64,000 bases of DNA from Bog-473 sp963730785 (lineage in GTDB: Bacteria; Actinomycetota; Acidimicrobiia; Acidimicrobiales; RAAP-2), in the NCBI GenBank assembly GCA_963730785.1, contig CAVSTF010000010.1, positions 248,001 through 312,000 on the forward strand, written 5' to 3'. Below, one piece after another: positions 42,249-50,299 of this stretch (position 1 is the stretch's first letter; each line of letters begins with the position of its first letter). The translations under genes were made by a program, and so were the position numbers. The notes under the pieces are model-generated. The model was not told where the DNA came from. It ran no database searches and saw only the letters and a program-made list of their open reading frames with translations.

Positions 42249-44309
42249 ATGACAGTGGCCGACGCCCCAGTGATGGAGCAGATACCGAAGCGACGCCTCT
42301 TCATCATTCTGGGTGCCTTGCTCTTGGGGATGTTCCTGGCCGCCCTGGACCAGACCATCGTCTCGACGGCCCTCCCCACCATCGTGGGTGACCTTCACGG
42401 CGGTTCGCACCTGGCCTGGGTGGTCACGGCCTATCTCCTTACCTCCACCGTCTCGACGCCGCTGTGGGGCAAGTTGGGCGACCAGTACGGCCGAAAGAGC
42501 TTCTTCCAGGCCTCAATCGTGATCTTCCTGGTTGGATCCGCACTTTCCGGCTTCAGCCACACCATGAACGAGCTGCTCATCTTCCGGGCCCTCCAGGGCC
42601 TCGGTGGCGGGGGACTGATGGTGGGCGCGCAGGGCATCATCGGCGACATCGTCTCGCCGCGTGAGCGGGGTCGCTACATGGGGTTGTTCGGCGCCATGTT
42701 CGCCATCGCCACCGTCATCGGACCGCTGCTGGGCGGCTTGTGCGTGACCTACCTGTCCTGGCGCTGGGTCTTCTACATCAACCTGCCGCTCGGCGTGCTG
42801 GCCTTTTTCGTCACCGGCGCGGTACTGCCCGGATCCCTGCGACGGATCCATCACACCATCGACTACGCCGGCACGCTGTTCCTCTCGGCCGGGGCGGCAC
42901 TCCTCATCGTCTTCGCCAGCGTGGGTGGGATCTCATGGGCCTGGGCTTCGACCCAGAGTGTGGCCCTGGCCATCGTCGGCGTGGTGCTGGTGCTGCTGTT
43001 CCTGCTGGCCGAACGGCGGGCCAAGGAGCCGGTCATTCCGCTGCGCCTCTTCCGTGAGCGAGTGTTTTCATCGGCCAGCGCCATTGGTTTTGTCATCGGG
43101 TTCGCCATGTTCGGCGCGCTGACCTTCCTGCCGCTCTTCTTGCAGAACGTGAAGGGCGTCAGCCCCACCGTCTCGGGCCTGCGCATTCTTCCGCTCATGG
43201 TCGGCATGTTGGGCGCGTCGGTCCTGTCGGGCCAACTGGTGGCCCGTCTCGGTCGCTACAAGGTCTTCCCCGTCTTGGGCACGTTCTTGATGACGGTTGG
43301 TGCCTTTCTCATGTCGCTCATCGGAGAACACACCGGTGCGTGGGTCATGGCCGGATACATGATCGTCTTCGGGGTCGGCCTGGGCTTGGTCATGCAGGTC
43401 CTGGTGGTGGCGGTGCAGAACGCCGTCTCGTATCGAGACCTGGGCGTGGCCACCAGCAGCGCCACCTTCTTCCGCGGCCTGGGCGGTTGTTTCGGGACCG
43501 CCGTCTTCGGCGCCATTTACGCCAACGTCTTGAACCACAAGCTGGCCTCGGTCGTGAAGGCCATTCCGGGCGCGGCGCACGTCAACCTGACCACCCAGGA
43601 TCCGGGGGCCCTGACCTTGTTACACAAGGCGTTGCCCGAGGTGTACGCCCGGGTGATCCTGTCCATCACGCAGACCACGCAGACGGTGTTCCGGTTCGCC
43701 GTGCCGATCGCGTTCCTGGCCTTCGTGCTCAGTTGGCTGTTGCCCGAGCTGGAACTGCGCAAGACGGTGCAGACCGTCGACGCCGGTGAGGCGTTTGGGG
43801 CGCAGGAGACCCGGTCGTCGCTCGAAGAGATTGAGCTGTCGTTGCACCGCTACGCCAGCCGGGAAAACCGCACCGAGCTCTACCAAACCTTGGCCCAGCG
43901 GGCCGGCATCAATCTGCCTCCTCGCTCGGTGTGGCTGCTCTATCGCCTGGCCGATCGCCCCATGTGCACCGTGCACGATGTGGCCAGTCAACTCAAGGTC
44001 GACAAGGAGATCATCGAACCGGGCGTCACCGGTTTGGTCGAGGCCGGCATGGTCCAAAAGGTCGAACGCGGTGGCCAGCATGACTTGGCGGTCACCCCGC
44101 TCGGTGAGGACGCCATGGTTCGCTTGACCGAGGCCCGTCGCCAAGGCTTGACCGAGTTGCTCGATGGTTGGAACCCCGAGGAGCACCCCGAAGTGATTGC
44201 CATGGTCAAGGAACTGGCCGCATCGCTCCTGGCCGACGACCACCGCATGGTGGCTGATGCCTTCGCCACCGCGGGCAGTGCCAGCGGTACTGGAGCGAGC
44301 AGCTCCTAG
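42249..44309 (+). CDS. DHA2-type MFS transporter fused to a C-terminal MarR-like winged helix
   Basis: A 686-residue protein. Residues ~1-520 are a 14-TM DHA2 pump: LDQTIVSTALPTIVGDLHG, KLGDQYGRKSFFQASIV (motif A) and PLLGGLCVTYLSWRWVFYIN. After the last TM helix comes a charged linker (ELELRKTVQTVDAGEAFG) and a ~150-residue soluble domain. It reads LSLHRYASRENRTELYQTLAQRAGI, LPPRSVWLLYRLADRPMCTVHDVASQLKVDKEIIEPGVTGLVEAGMVQKVERGG: a MarR winged helix (only partly quoted). ATG 42249 has GAGGAGG seven bases upstream. The stop TAG (44307-44309) lies in the CTAG duplicated by the IS element. Confidence 0.9.
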   Translation: MTVADAPVMEQIPKRRLFIILGALLLGMFLAALDQTIVSTALPTIVGDLHGGSHLAWVVTAYLLTSTVSTPLWGKLGDQYGRKSFFQASIVIFLVGSALSGFSHTMNELLIFRALQGLGGGGLMVGAQGIIGDIVSPRERGRYMGLFGAMFAIATVIGPLLGGLCVTYLSWRWVFYINLPLGVLAFFVTGAVLPGSLRRIHHTIDYAGTLFLSAGAALLIVFASVGGISWAWASTQSVALAIVGVVLVLLFLLAERRAKEPVIPLRLFRERVFSSASAIGFVIGFAMFGALTFLPLFLQNVKGVSPTVSGLRILPLMVGMLGASVLSGQLVARLGRYKVFPVLGTFLMTVGAFLMSLIGEHTGAWVMAGYMIVFGVGLGLVMQVLVVAVQNAVSYRDLGVATSSATFFRGLGGCFGTAVFGAIYANVLNHKLASVVKAIPGAAHVNLTTQDPGALTLLHKALPEVYARVILSITQTTQTVFRFAVPIAFLAFVLSWLLPELELRKTVQTVDAGEAFGAQETRSSLEEIELSLHRYASRENRTELYQTLAQRAGINLPPRSVWLLYRLADRPMCTVHDVASQLKVDKEIIEPGVTGLVEAGMVQKVERGGQHDLAVTPLGEDAMVRLTEARRQGLTELLDGWNPEEHPEVIAMVKELAASLLADDHRMVADAFATAGSASGTGASSS

Positions 44310-44321
44310 GAGACTGTTGAA
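44310..44321 (+). repeat. IS left terminal inverted repeat
   Basis: GAGACTGTTGAA, directly inside the left CTAG. It matches the complement of the right end over 12 bases; similarity continues weakly (ATCGGCCTTT versus ATCGCCTTT). Confidence 0.85.
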
Positions 44322-44374
44322 TAAATCGGCCTTTGGTGCTCGCGATTTTGCCGCCAATCGTCGAGAATTGGTAG

Positions 44375-45895
44375 GTGCAAGGACATAGCGATCCCAACCG
44401 GGAGCTGCTCGATGCCGCAGCTCTGTGTCGCCAGCTGGTGCCCCCAGGCAGCGTCGAAGCATTCCTGGCTGATCACCGCCACGATCTGTTCCCCGATGAG
44501 ATGTTCGAGGACCTATTCCTGTCAGGTCGAGGTCGACCGTCGATTCCGGCCGATGTGGTGGCTTCGGTCATGGTCCTCCAAGCTCTCGAAGGACTCTCTG
44601 ACCGAGATGCCGCTCGGGCTCTTCGAGACCGGATTAGCTGGAAAGTGGCCTGCGGTCTCGCGCTCGATGACGAGGGTTTTGACTTCTCGGTGCTGACCTA
44701 TTGGCGGACGAGGTTGCGTAAGTCGGCACGTCCTGAGCGAATCTTCGATGCCGTGCGCTCGGTGATCGATGCCACTGGAGTGCTCAAGGGCAAGACCCGC
44801 CGAGCGCTCGACTCAACCCTGCTCGATGATGCCGTCGCCACCCAAGACACCGTGACTCAGCTGATCGCCGCCATCCGCCGAGTGCGCCGGATCGTCCCCG
44901 GTGCCCTCGGAGTAGTGCTGAGCGCCCATGACTACGAATCGGTGGGCAAGCCACTAATCGCTTGGGACGATCCGATCGCCAAGGCCCAACTCGTCGACGG
45001 TTTGGTCCGAGACGCCCTGACGCTGTTGGCTGCATTCGAGGGCGAGCACGAAGAACCCGAGGCCGCCTCGGCTCTTGGGTTGCTGGCCCTGGTGGCCGGC
45101 CAAGACGTCGAACAAGACGTCGACGGCACGTGGAAGATCGCCCAGCAGGTGGCCAAGGATCGGATCATCTCCGTGATCGATCCCGAAGCCCGCCACATGC
45201 ACAAGTCCCGCTCTGAATACCGTGACGGCTACAAGGCCCACATCGCCGTCGAGCCCGAGACCGGCCTGGTGACCGCCACCGCACTCACACCGGCCAATAC
45301 GCCAGATGGCTCGACCGCAGTTGAACTCTTGACTGGCGAAGCACCCGGTCTCCAGGTACTTGGTGACGGTGCCTATGGAGCGGGCCCGACGCTGGTTGCT
45401 TTGGGCGAGGCCAAACACCAACGGGCCATCAAACCTTTTCCGACCCATTTCGCCGTCAAGGGTGGGTTTCATCGAGACGACTTCGTGGTGGACTACGACC
45501 TGCGGACAGCGACGTGTCCCGCCGGTCACACGGTGCCCGTTTCGGCCAATGGATACGTCAACTTCAGGTCGCGCTGTAAAGGCTGCTCGCTTCGGACGCG
45601 CTGCACCAAGTCCCCAACTGGTCGCACCCTGCACATTGGCGAGAACGATGCCGAGCTGGTCGAGTCCCGTCGGGCGTGGCGCGATGGTGACTTCGCCGCC
45701 GACTACAAACGGTGGCGTCCGATGGTCGAACGTTCGATCGCCTGGCTGGTCGCCGACAGGAACCGACGGGTGCGGTTCCGTGGCGTGGAGAAGAACCAAC
45801 TCGGCCTTTCGATGCGTATCGCCGCCATCAATCTCCGGCGGATGGTCAACCTCGGACTCGAGCACGACGGAGAGTGGCGGCTCAGGCCCAGCTGA
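44375..45895 (+). CDS. IS1182-family transposase
   Basis: A 506-residue transposase with a GTG start at 44375. The N-terminal DUF772-type region reads DMFEDLFLSGRGRPSIPADVVASVMVLQALEGLSDRDAARAL (quoted in part). The DDE catalytic core includes RRALDSTLLDDAV (first Asp), GLQVLGDGAYGAG (second Asp) and RWRPMVERSIAWLV (Glu). A Cys-rich C-terminal segment, RSRCKGCSLRTRCTKS, is typical of IS1182. It is intact and full length. Its codon use looks like the host genome, so it gives no clear sign of a distant donor. Confidence 0.92.
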   Translation: MQGHSDPNRELLDAAALCRQLVPPGSVEAFLADHRHDLFPDEMFEDLFLSGRGRPSIPADVVASVMVLQALEGLSDRDAARALRDRISWKVACGLALDDEGFDFSVLTYWRTRLRKSARPERIFDAVRSVIDATGVLKGKTRRALDSTLLDDAVATQDTVTQLIAAIRRVRRIVPGALGVVLSAHDYESVGKPLIAWDDPIAKAQLVDGLVRDALTLLAAFEGEHEEPEAASALGLLALVAGQDVEQDVDGTWKIAQQVAKDRIISVIDPEARHMHKSRSEYRDGYKAHIAVEPETGLVTATALTPANTPDGSTAVELLTGEAPGLQVLGDGAYGAGPTLVALGEAKHQRAIKPFPTHFAVKGGFHRDDFVVDYDLRTATCPAGHTVPVSANGYVNFRSRCKGCSLRTRCTKSPTGRTLHIGENDAELVESRRAWRDGDFAADYKRWRPMVERSIAWLVADRNRRVRFRGVEKNQLGLSMRIAAINLRRMVNLGLEHDGEWRLRPS

Positions 45896-46049
45896 CCCCG
45901 AACGCGCAAGTCCGGGTCGTCAAAAATGGGACCTCACCTCGGGCACTGCCCATCCAGGGTGGCCGGCTTCAACCCATTTTCACGCCGGCGCTTCGGTGCG
46001 GACATATCCCGGACTTGCTGAATCGAACATACGCCTCGAAAGGCGATTG

Positions 46050-46061
46050 TTCAACAGTCTC
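46050..46061 (-). repeat. IS right terminal inverted repeat
   Basis: TTCAACAGTCTC on the plus strand, the exact reverse complement of the left end, directly inside the right CTAG. Confidence 0.85.
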
Positions 46062-47078
46062 CTAGCCGGTCAGGGCGGCGCGCAGCCGCAGCTTGGCTGC
46101 GTCGGAGGCGCCAATGGCATCGAGGCCGAGGAGTGCGGCGCCGAGGACCGGTGGTGCGTCCAGGCGCTTGATGATGGCGCTCGGGGCCACTTGGTGAATG
46201 CCGTCGGTGACCCGCTGGACGAACCCGCCGTAGGTGGTGTCAAAGACACCGCCACCGAGCACCACCTCGACCTCGAGTTGCGTCACGCCCAAGCGATTGA
46301 TGGCGGCCGTGGCGAAGGCCACCACCTCGTCGGCCAGGTAGTGCGCCGCACCTTGCGCCACCTCGTCGCCCTCGCTGGCCGCGTCGAGCAGCACCTCGGC
46401 CAGTTCGAAAATTCGGTTGTAGCTGATCTCACCGCTGTAGATGGCGGTGAGCACCGTTTCGGGATCGGGGAGGGCGAAGTGGGTGGCGACCCGTTCGCTG
46501 AGGAGGGTGGGCTGCCCCCGGCCATCGTTGGCCCGTAGGGCGAGGCCGAGGGCGCGCAGTCCCAACCAGGATCCGCCGGGCGCGAAGTCGCCGGACAGTT
46601 CAGCCAACGCGGGGAAGCGGACCGATTGGCCGTCCGGACCGGTGGCGGCGCAATTCATGCCGGTACCGCAGACCAAGCCGAGTCCCCAGGTGGCCGACGT
46701 ACCGGCTCTCGAAATGGCGAAGGTGTCGTTGCGCAGCAGGTCGACTCCCGTCCAGCCGCGATGGGCAATGGCCGGGGCCAAGCGCGCTTCGTCAATGGGG
46801 AGGTCGAGACCGGCCAGGCAATAGACACCAGTTGGGCAAAGTGGGAAAGGCGGATCACTGATGCCGGCCGCACGGGTGGCGTCGGCGACCGCCTGATCGA
46901 GGGCGTCGACCGCACCGTCGATGCCCATCAGTTGATGGTTGCTCGGTCCCACGCGGGCCCGGCCCAGCACGTCGCCCTCATCGGACACCAGCACGGCATC
47001 GGTCTTGGTGCTGCCGCCGTCGATGGCCAGCAGTGCGGCTGTGGGTGAGATGGGCGGTGAGCCAGGTTCGTCGGGCAC
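46062..47078 (-). CDS. BadF/BcrA-type sugar kinase, N-acetylglucosamine-kinase-like
   Basis: A 338-residue ASKHA-fold protein. It begins ALLAIDGGSTKTDAVLVSDEG (phosphate-1 motif), then GIDGAVDALDQAVADATRAAG, GLVCGTGMNCAATGPDGQ (phosphate-2) and VVLGGGVFDTTYGGF (adenosine motif). It matches NagK/BadF-type kinases that phosphorylate N-acetylglucosamine or related sugars. The start is probably GTG 47078, 24 bp from the divergent GH4 gene. Its TAG stop (46062-46064) is in the IS target duplication. Coupled with GH4, it may phosphorylate sugars at C6 for intracellular hydrolysis. Confidence 0.82.
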   Translation of the reverse strand: MPDEPGSPPISPTAALLAIDGGSTKTDAVLVSDEGDVLGRARVGPSNHQLMGIDGAVDALDQAVADATRAAGISDPPFPLCPTGVYCLAGLDLPIDEARLAPAIAHRGWTGVDLLRNDTFAISRAGTSATWGLGLVCGTGMNCAATGPDGQSVRFPALAELSGDFAPGGSWLGLRALGLALRANDGRGQPTLLSERVATHFALPDPETVLTAIYSGEISYNRIFELAEVLLDAASEGDEVAQGAAHYLADEVVAFATAAINRLGVTQLEVEVVLGGGVFDTTYGGFVQRVTDGIHQVAPSAIIKRLDAPPVLGAALLGLDAIGASDAAKLRLRAALTG

Positions 47079-47102
47079 GCCCGGATAGTAGGTTGCCCCA
47101 GC

Positions 47103-48386
47103 GTGGGCATAAAGGTTGCCGTCGTCGGCGGAGGCAGCACCTATACGCCCGAGTTGGTCGACGGGTTGTGCGACCAAGAGGACCGCATGGTGGTGGACGA
47201 CCTCGTCCTGCTGGATCCCAGCGAAGAACGACGGGTCGCCGTCGGCGGCCTCTCGGAGCGGATCCTGCGCCATCGCGGCTGGGGCGGCACCTTCTCGACC
47301 ACCGATGACCCGCACGCCGCACTTGAGGGTGCCGACTTCGTGGTGGTGCAGTTGCGCATTGGCGGTCAAGCCGCCCGCCATGTCGACGAGACGCTGCCCG
47401 TTGGCTACGGCTGCCTGGGACAGGAGACCACGGGTGTGGGTGGACTGGCCAAGGCATTGCGAACGGTGCCGACGGTCCTGGAATTGGCCGAAGAGACGGC
47501 GCGCCGAGGCAATCCCGGGGCCTGGTTCGTGGACTTCACCAATCCCGTGGGCATTGTCACCCAGGCGTTGATCGACGAGGGTCACCGAGCCGTCGGGCTC
47601 TGCAACGTCGCCATCTGGGCCCAGCGTCGCATTGGGCACTACCTCAAGGTCGACCCCGATTCGGTGGACATTGAGCATGTCGGGCTGAATCACCTGACCT
47701 GGATCCGATCGGCTCGACTCGGTCCCGACGGACCCGACCGACTACCCGAGCTGTTCGATCACTTTGGACCCGAGCTCGAGTTGGAGAGCGGCGTCCCCAT
47801 TGAGGTGTTGCGTCTCCAGGCGGCCCTGCCGTCGTATTACGTCCACTACTACTACCAACATGACGCCGAGGTAGCCCAACAGTCGGTGCCGGGCCATCGA
47901 TCGCGGGCCGAGGTGGTGGCCGAGTTGGAGACCCAGTTGTTGACCGACTATTTGAATCCCGAACTGGTTACCAAGCCCGACGCGCTCTCGTTCCGGGGCG
48001 GTGCCTTCTACTCCTTGGCCGCCGTCCGCCTGATGGCCTCACTGCATGCCAACACGGGCGATGTGCAGGTGGTCGACATGCGCAACGACGGCGCCATCCC
48101 TGGCCTGCCGGATGACGCGGTGGTGGAGACTCGGGCCATCGTCGATGCCGACGGTGCCCATCCGTTGCCGCAGCGGCCGCTCTCGCCCGAAATGCTCGGA
48201 TTGGTCCAACACGCCAAGGCCTACGAGATGCTGGCGGTCAAAGCGGCCCGCACCGGAAGCCGGGACGACGTCGTGCGCGCGTTGCTGGCCAATCCATTGG
48301 TCGGTCAGTACCCGCTGGCAGCCGAGTTGGCCGACGCACTGCTGCAGGCCAACCGGCACCATCTGCCGCGCTTCTTTCCGGACTGA
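47103..48386 (+). CDS. GH4 family 6-phospho-beta-glucosidase-like enzyme
   Basis: A 427-residue NAD- and Mn-dependent glycosidase. It begins KVAVVGGGSTYTPELVDGL (Rossmann motif and GH4 signature) and has DFVVVQLRIGGQAARHVDE, GQETTGVGGLAKALRTVP and the metal/catalytic block FTNPVGIVTQALI with GLCNVAIW and VGLNHLTW. GH4 enzymes cleave phosphorylated glycosides by an oxidation-elimination mechanism. The GTG start at 47103 follows GCCCCAGC without a strong ribosome site. The divergent BadF-type kinase probably makes or recycles the phosphosugar; no PTS is present. Confidence 0.88.
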   Translation: MGIKVAVVGGGSTYTPELVDGLCDQEDRMVVDDLVLLDPSEERRVAVGGLSERILRHRGWGGTFSTTDDPHAALEGADFVVVQLRIGGQAARHVDETLPVGYGCLGQETTGVGGLAKALRTVPTVLELAEETARRGNPGAWFVDFTNPVGIVTQALIDEGHRAVGLCNVAIWAQRRIGHYLKVDPDSVDIEHVGLNHLTWIRSARLGPDGPDRLPELFDHFGPELELESGVPIEVLRLQAALPSYYVHYYYQHDAEVAQQSVPGHRSRAEVVAELETQLLTDYLNPELVTKPDALSFRGGAFYSLAAVRLMASLHANTGDVQVVDMRNDGAIPGLPDDAVVETRAIVDADGAHPLPQRPLSPEMLGLVQHAKAYEMLAVKAARTGSRDDVVRALLANPLVGQYPLAAELADALLQANRHHLPRFFPD

Positions 48387-48400
48387 GTCGCCTTTGGCGA

Positions 48401-49720
48401 TCAGCCGGCGTTGTCGGTCGGCTGGGTGGTGGTGGGATGCGGCTTGGTCGTGGTCGTCACGGCTGCGGCCTTCGTCGTGGTGGTGACGGCCGAACCGGCA
48501 GTGGTGGGCGTTGTCGTTGGCGTGGTCGTGGTGGTCGGGGTCGTGAAGGGAACGGTCTCTCCGGCCTCGGTGGCTGCCGAGGTGGTGGGAGCGGCCAGCA
48601 AATTGGTGCACGAGCGGGCCGTCACCCAGGATTGCTGCGCCGTGGTGGCCGGGGTGCCGGTGAGCGGTTCAGGGAGACCGTCGACGATGGTGGCCGGGCG
48701 GAAGGTGGCCGAGGTGATGTGCCGGCCGACGGCGGTGAGAATCAGCGACCCACTGTCGGTCTCAGGTGCCGTGTTGTCGTAGAAGGCGAAATTCCCCAGG
48801 CCGTAGTCGACGTAGGCCTGACCGAGATACCCGCCGCCCAGGAGCACGTGGGCATTGGACCCGATGACAATGTCCGCCCCGGCCTTCACCAATTGGTCGG
48901 CCAACGGCTCCTGGTCCGGATCGGGGCAGGTCATCGTTTCGGCGCCCCAGTGGAGGTAGACGACGACCGTGTCCGAGGTGCTTCTGGCTTGCTGCACGGC
49001 CCGGATGAGGGCCTGCGGATCGAGGGCGGAGGCCACGCCGGGTTGGGTCGCCGTGGCCGTCCACGCGGTGACCAGGTTGGCGGCGATCACCTGGGTGGCG
49101 GAAATGACGGCAATGCGCTGGCCCTTGATGGTCACCCGGTAGGGCGCGAACGCCTGGGCGGCCGTGTTCCCTATGCCGATGAGAGGGAACTTGGCGCTCG
49201 TGGCGATGGCCGCGGCCTGAGCCAGACCGGCCTGACCGCAGTCCAGCGCGTGGTCATTGGCCTCGGTGGCCACGGTGATGGAGGCATCGGCGAGCGCCGT
49301 CAGGGCCGTCGGCGGGGCATCGAAGATGTACGGCTTGGCCGCTGGGGTGGGGCAGGAGCCATTGGTCAATGACGTCTCCAGATTCACCATCCGGAGTTGG
49401 GCTCCCGAGAACAGCTGGGCCACCGTGTCGCCGAGGGCCGTCGCCGGGTCTCGGCTGAGCCGCACCCCCACCGCCCCGGCAAAGTGCACGTCACCGCCGA
49501 AGGCCAGCGTGACCGCCTTCCCGTCGCCCTTCCAATTGGGGTTGAGGGGGGAGTGCTTGGGGAACGTTTTGGGCGCCGTCGTGCCGTGGTGATTCGGAGG
49601 GTTGTGGGTGGGTGTCTTACTGCCTCCGGAAATGAAGACGGCGTAGATCAGGAGGAGAAAAAGGACGCCGCCCACCAATGAAAACTGTTGACGTCTGCGG
49701 CGGACCCTGCGTGAGACCAC
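48401..49720 (-). CDS. CapA-family (poly-gamma-glutamate capsule) protein with Thr-rich tail
   Basis: A 439-residue protein. An arginine-rich start (SRRVRRRRQQFS) and one TM helix (LVGGVLFLLLIYAVFISGG) place the rest outside the cell. The CapA-type metallophosphoesterase domain follows: AVTLAFGGDVHFAGAVG, RMVNLETSLTNG, VATEANDHALDCGQAGLAQ and VVVYLHWGAETM with GADIVIGSNAHVLLGG. The last ~60 residues are Thr/Pro/Ala-rich repeats (TTPTTTTTPTTTP), likely disordered or glycosylated. Possible roles are capsule or envelope polymer turnover. It converges on GH4. Confidence 0.88.
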   Translation of the reverse strand: MVSRRVRRRRQQFSLVGGVLFLLLIYAVFISGGSKTPTHNPPNHHGTTAPKTFPKHSPLNPNWKGDGKAVTLAFGGDVHFAGAVGVRLSRDPATALGDTVAQLFSGAQLRMVNLETSLTNGSCPTPAAKPYIFDAPPTALTALADASITVATEANDHALDCGQAGLAQAAAIATSAKFPLIGIGNTAAQAFAPYRVTIKGQRIAVISATQVIAANLVTAWTATATQPGVASALDPQALIRAVQQARSTSDTVVVYLHWGAETMTCPDPDQEPLADQLVKAGADIVIGSNAHVLLGGGYLGQAYVDYGLGNFAFYDNTAPETDSGSLILTAVGRHITSATFRPATIVDGLPEPLTGTPATTAQQSWVTARSCTNLLAAPTTSAATEAGETVPFTTPTTTTTPTTTPTTAGSAVTTTTKAAAVTTTTKPHPTTTQPTDNAG

Positions 49721-49732
49721 TTGGGCACTATC

Positions 49733-50299
49733 TCACACTGCCTTGGGCAGTGGCGACGCGCTCAGTAGATCGACCAAGGCGTCAACGATGCCGCGGCAAC
49801 CGTCGGCGATCATGCTGAGGCAGTCATCGAAGACCTTTTCGTCGCCGTAGTAGGGATCCGGGACATCGGCGGCCGCCCCGGCCGCCCGGTCGAAATTGCG
49901 CAGGAGAAACAGGCGATCCGGGTTGGAGCCGAGACTGCGCAGCGTCTGCTGGTGACGCCTATCGAGCGCCACGGTGAGGTCGAACTGGTCAATGGTGGCC
50001 CGGGAAAACTGGTGGGCCACATGCGGGTGACGGGGGTAGCCCGCCCGCACGAGGGCATCGGCGGTGCGGGGGTCCATCGGCTCGCCCTCGTGCCACGGTC
50101 CGGTACCGGCGCTGCTCACGCTGAGGTGGCTGGCCAACGTGGAACCGTCGGGCAGTTCGGCCGCCTCGGCCAACGTCCGGGTGATGACCTCGGCGATAGG
50201 TGAGCGACAGATATTCCCGGTGCAGACGAAGACGACCGAATACGGGAGTCCGCCGATGAGCGGCGGCAAGGTCCGATGGTCAGCCGAGGTCCACGTCAC
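49733..50299 (-). CDS. low-molecular-weight protein-tyrosine-phosphatase
   Basis: A 188-residue phosphatase with the P-loop VFVCTGNICRSPIAEVI (CX5R-S) near residue 25 and the general-acid loop DVPDPYYGDEKVFDDC near residue 150. SVSSAGTGPWHEGEPMDPRTADAL is the usual middle block. It dephosphorylates tyrosine residues on partner proteins; bacterial members often control capsule synthesis, which fits the neighbouring CapA gene. The GTG start overlaps the stop of the AMP-ligase gene upstream (GTGA), so the two are coupled. Confidence 0.92.
   Translation of the reverse strand: MTWTSADHRTLPPLIGGLPYSVVFVCTGNICRSPIAEVITRTLAEAAELPDGSTLASHLSVSSAGTGPWHEGEPMDPRTADALVRAGYPRHPHVAHQFSRATIDQFDLTVALDRRHQQTLRSLGSNPDRLFLLRNFDRAAGAAADVPDPYYGDEKVFDDCLSMIADGCRGIVDALVDLLSASPLPKAV

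Larger units (their letters stand above)
44306..46065. mobile_element. IS1182-like insertion sequence with CTAG target duplication
   Basis: The element itself runs 44310-46061 (1752 bp). Its ends are inverted repeats sharing GAGACTGTTGAA exactly (44310-44321; complement at 46050-46061), with partial similarity beyond. It is flanked on both sides by CTAG (44306-44309 and 46062-46065), a 4-bp target duplication. A single transposase gene fills the interior. The CTAG on the left provides the stop of the MFS gene and the one on the right provides the stop of the opposing kinase gene. Intact gene, ends and duplication indicate a recent insertion. Confidence 0.9.

Noticed and set aside
44954..45865. 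303-codon minus-strand ORF inside the IS element
   Set aside because: Exact antisense of the transposase; no accessory transposition protein recognisable.
48405..48560. Repetitive DNA as a CRISPR array or minisatellite
   Set aside because: It is the Thr/Pro-coding tail of CapA in frame; no repeat-spacer structure.
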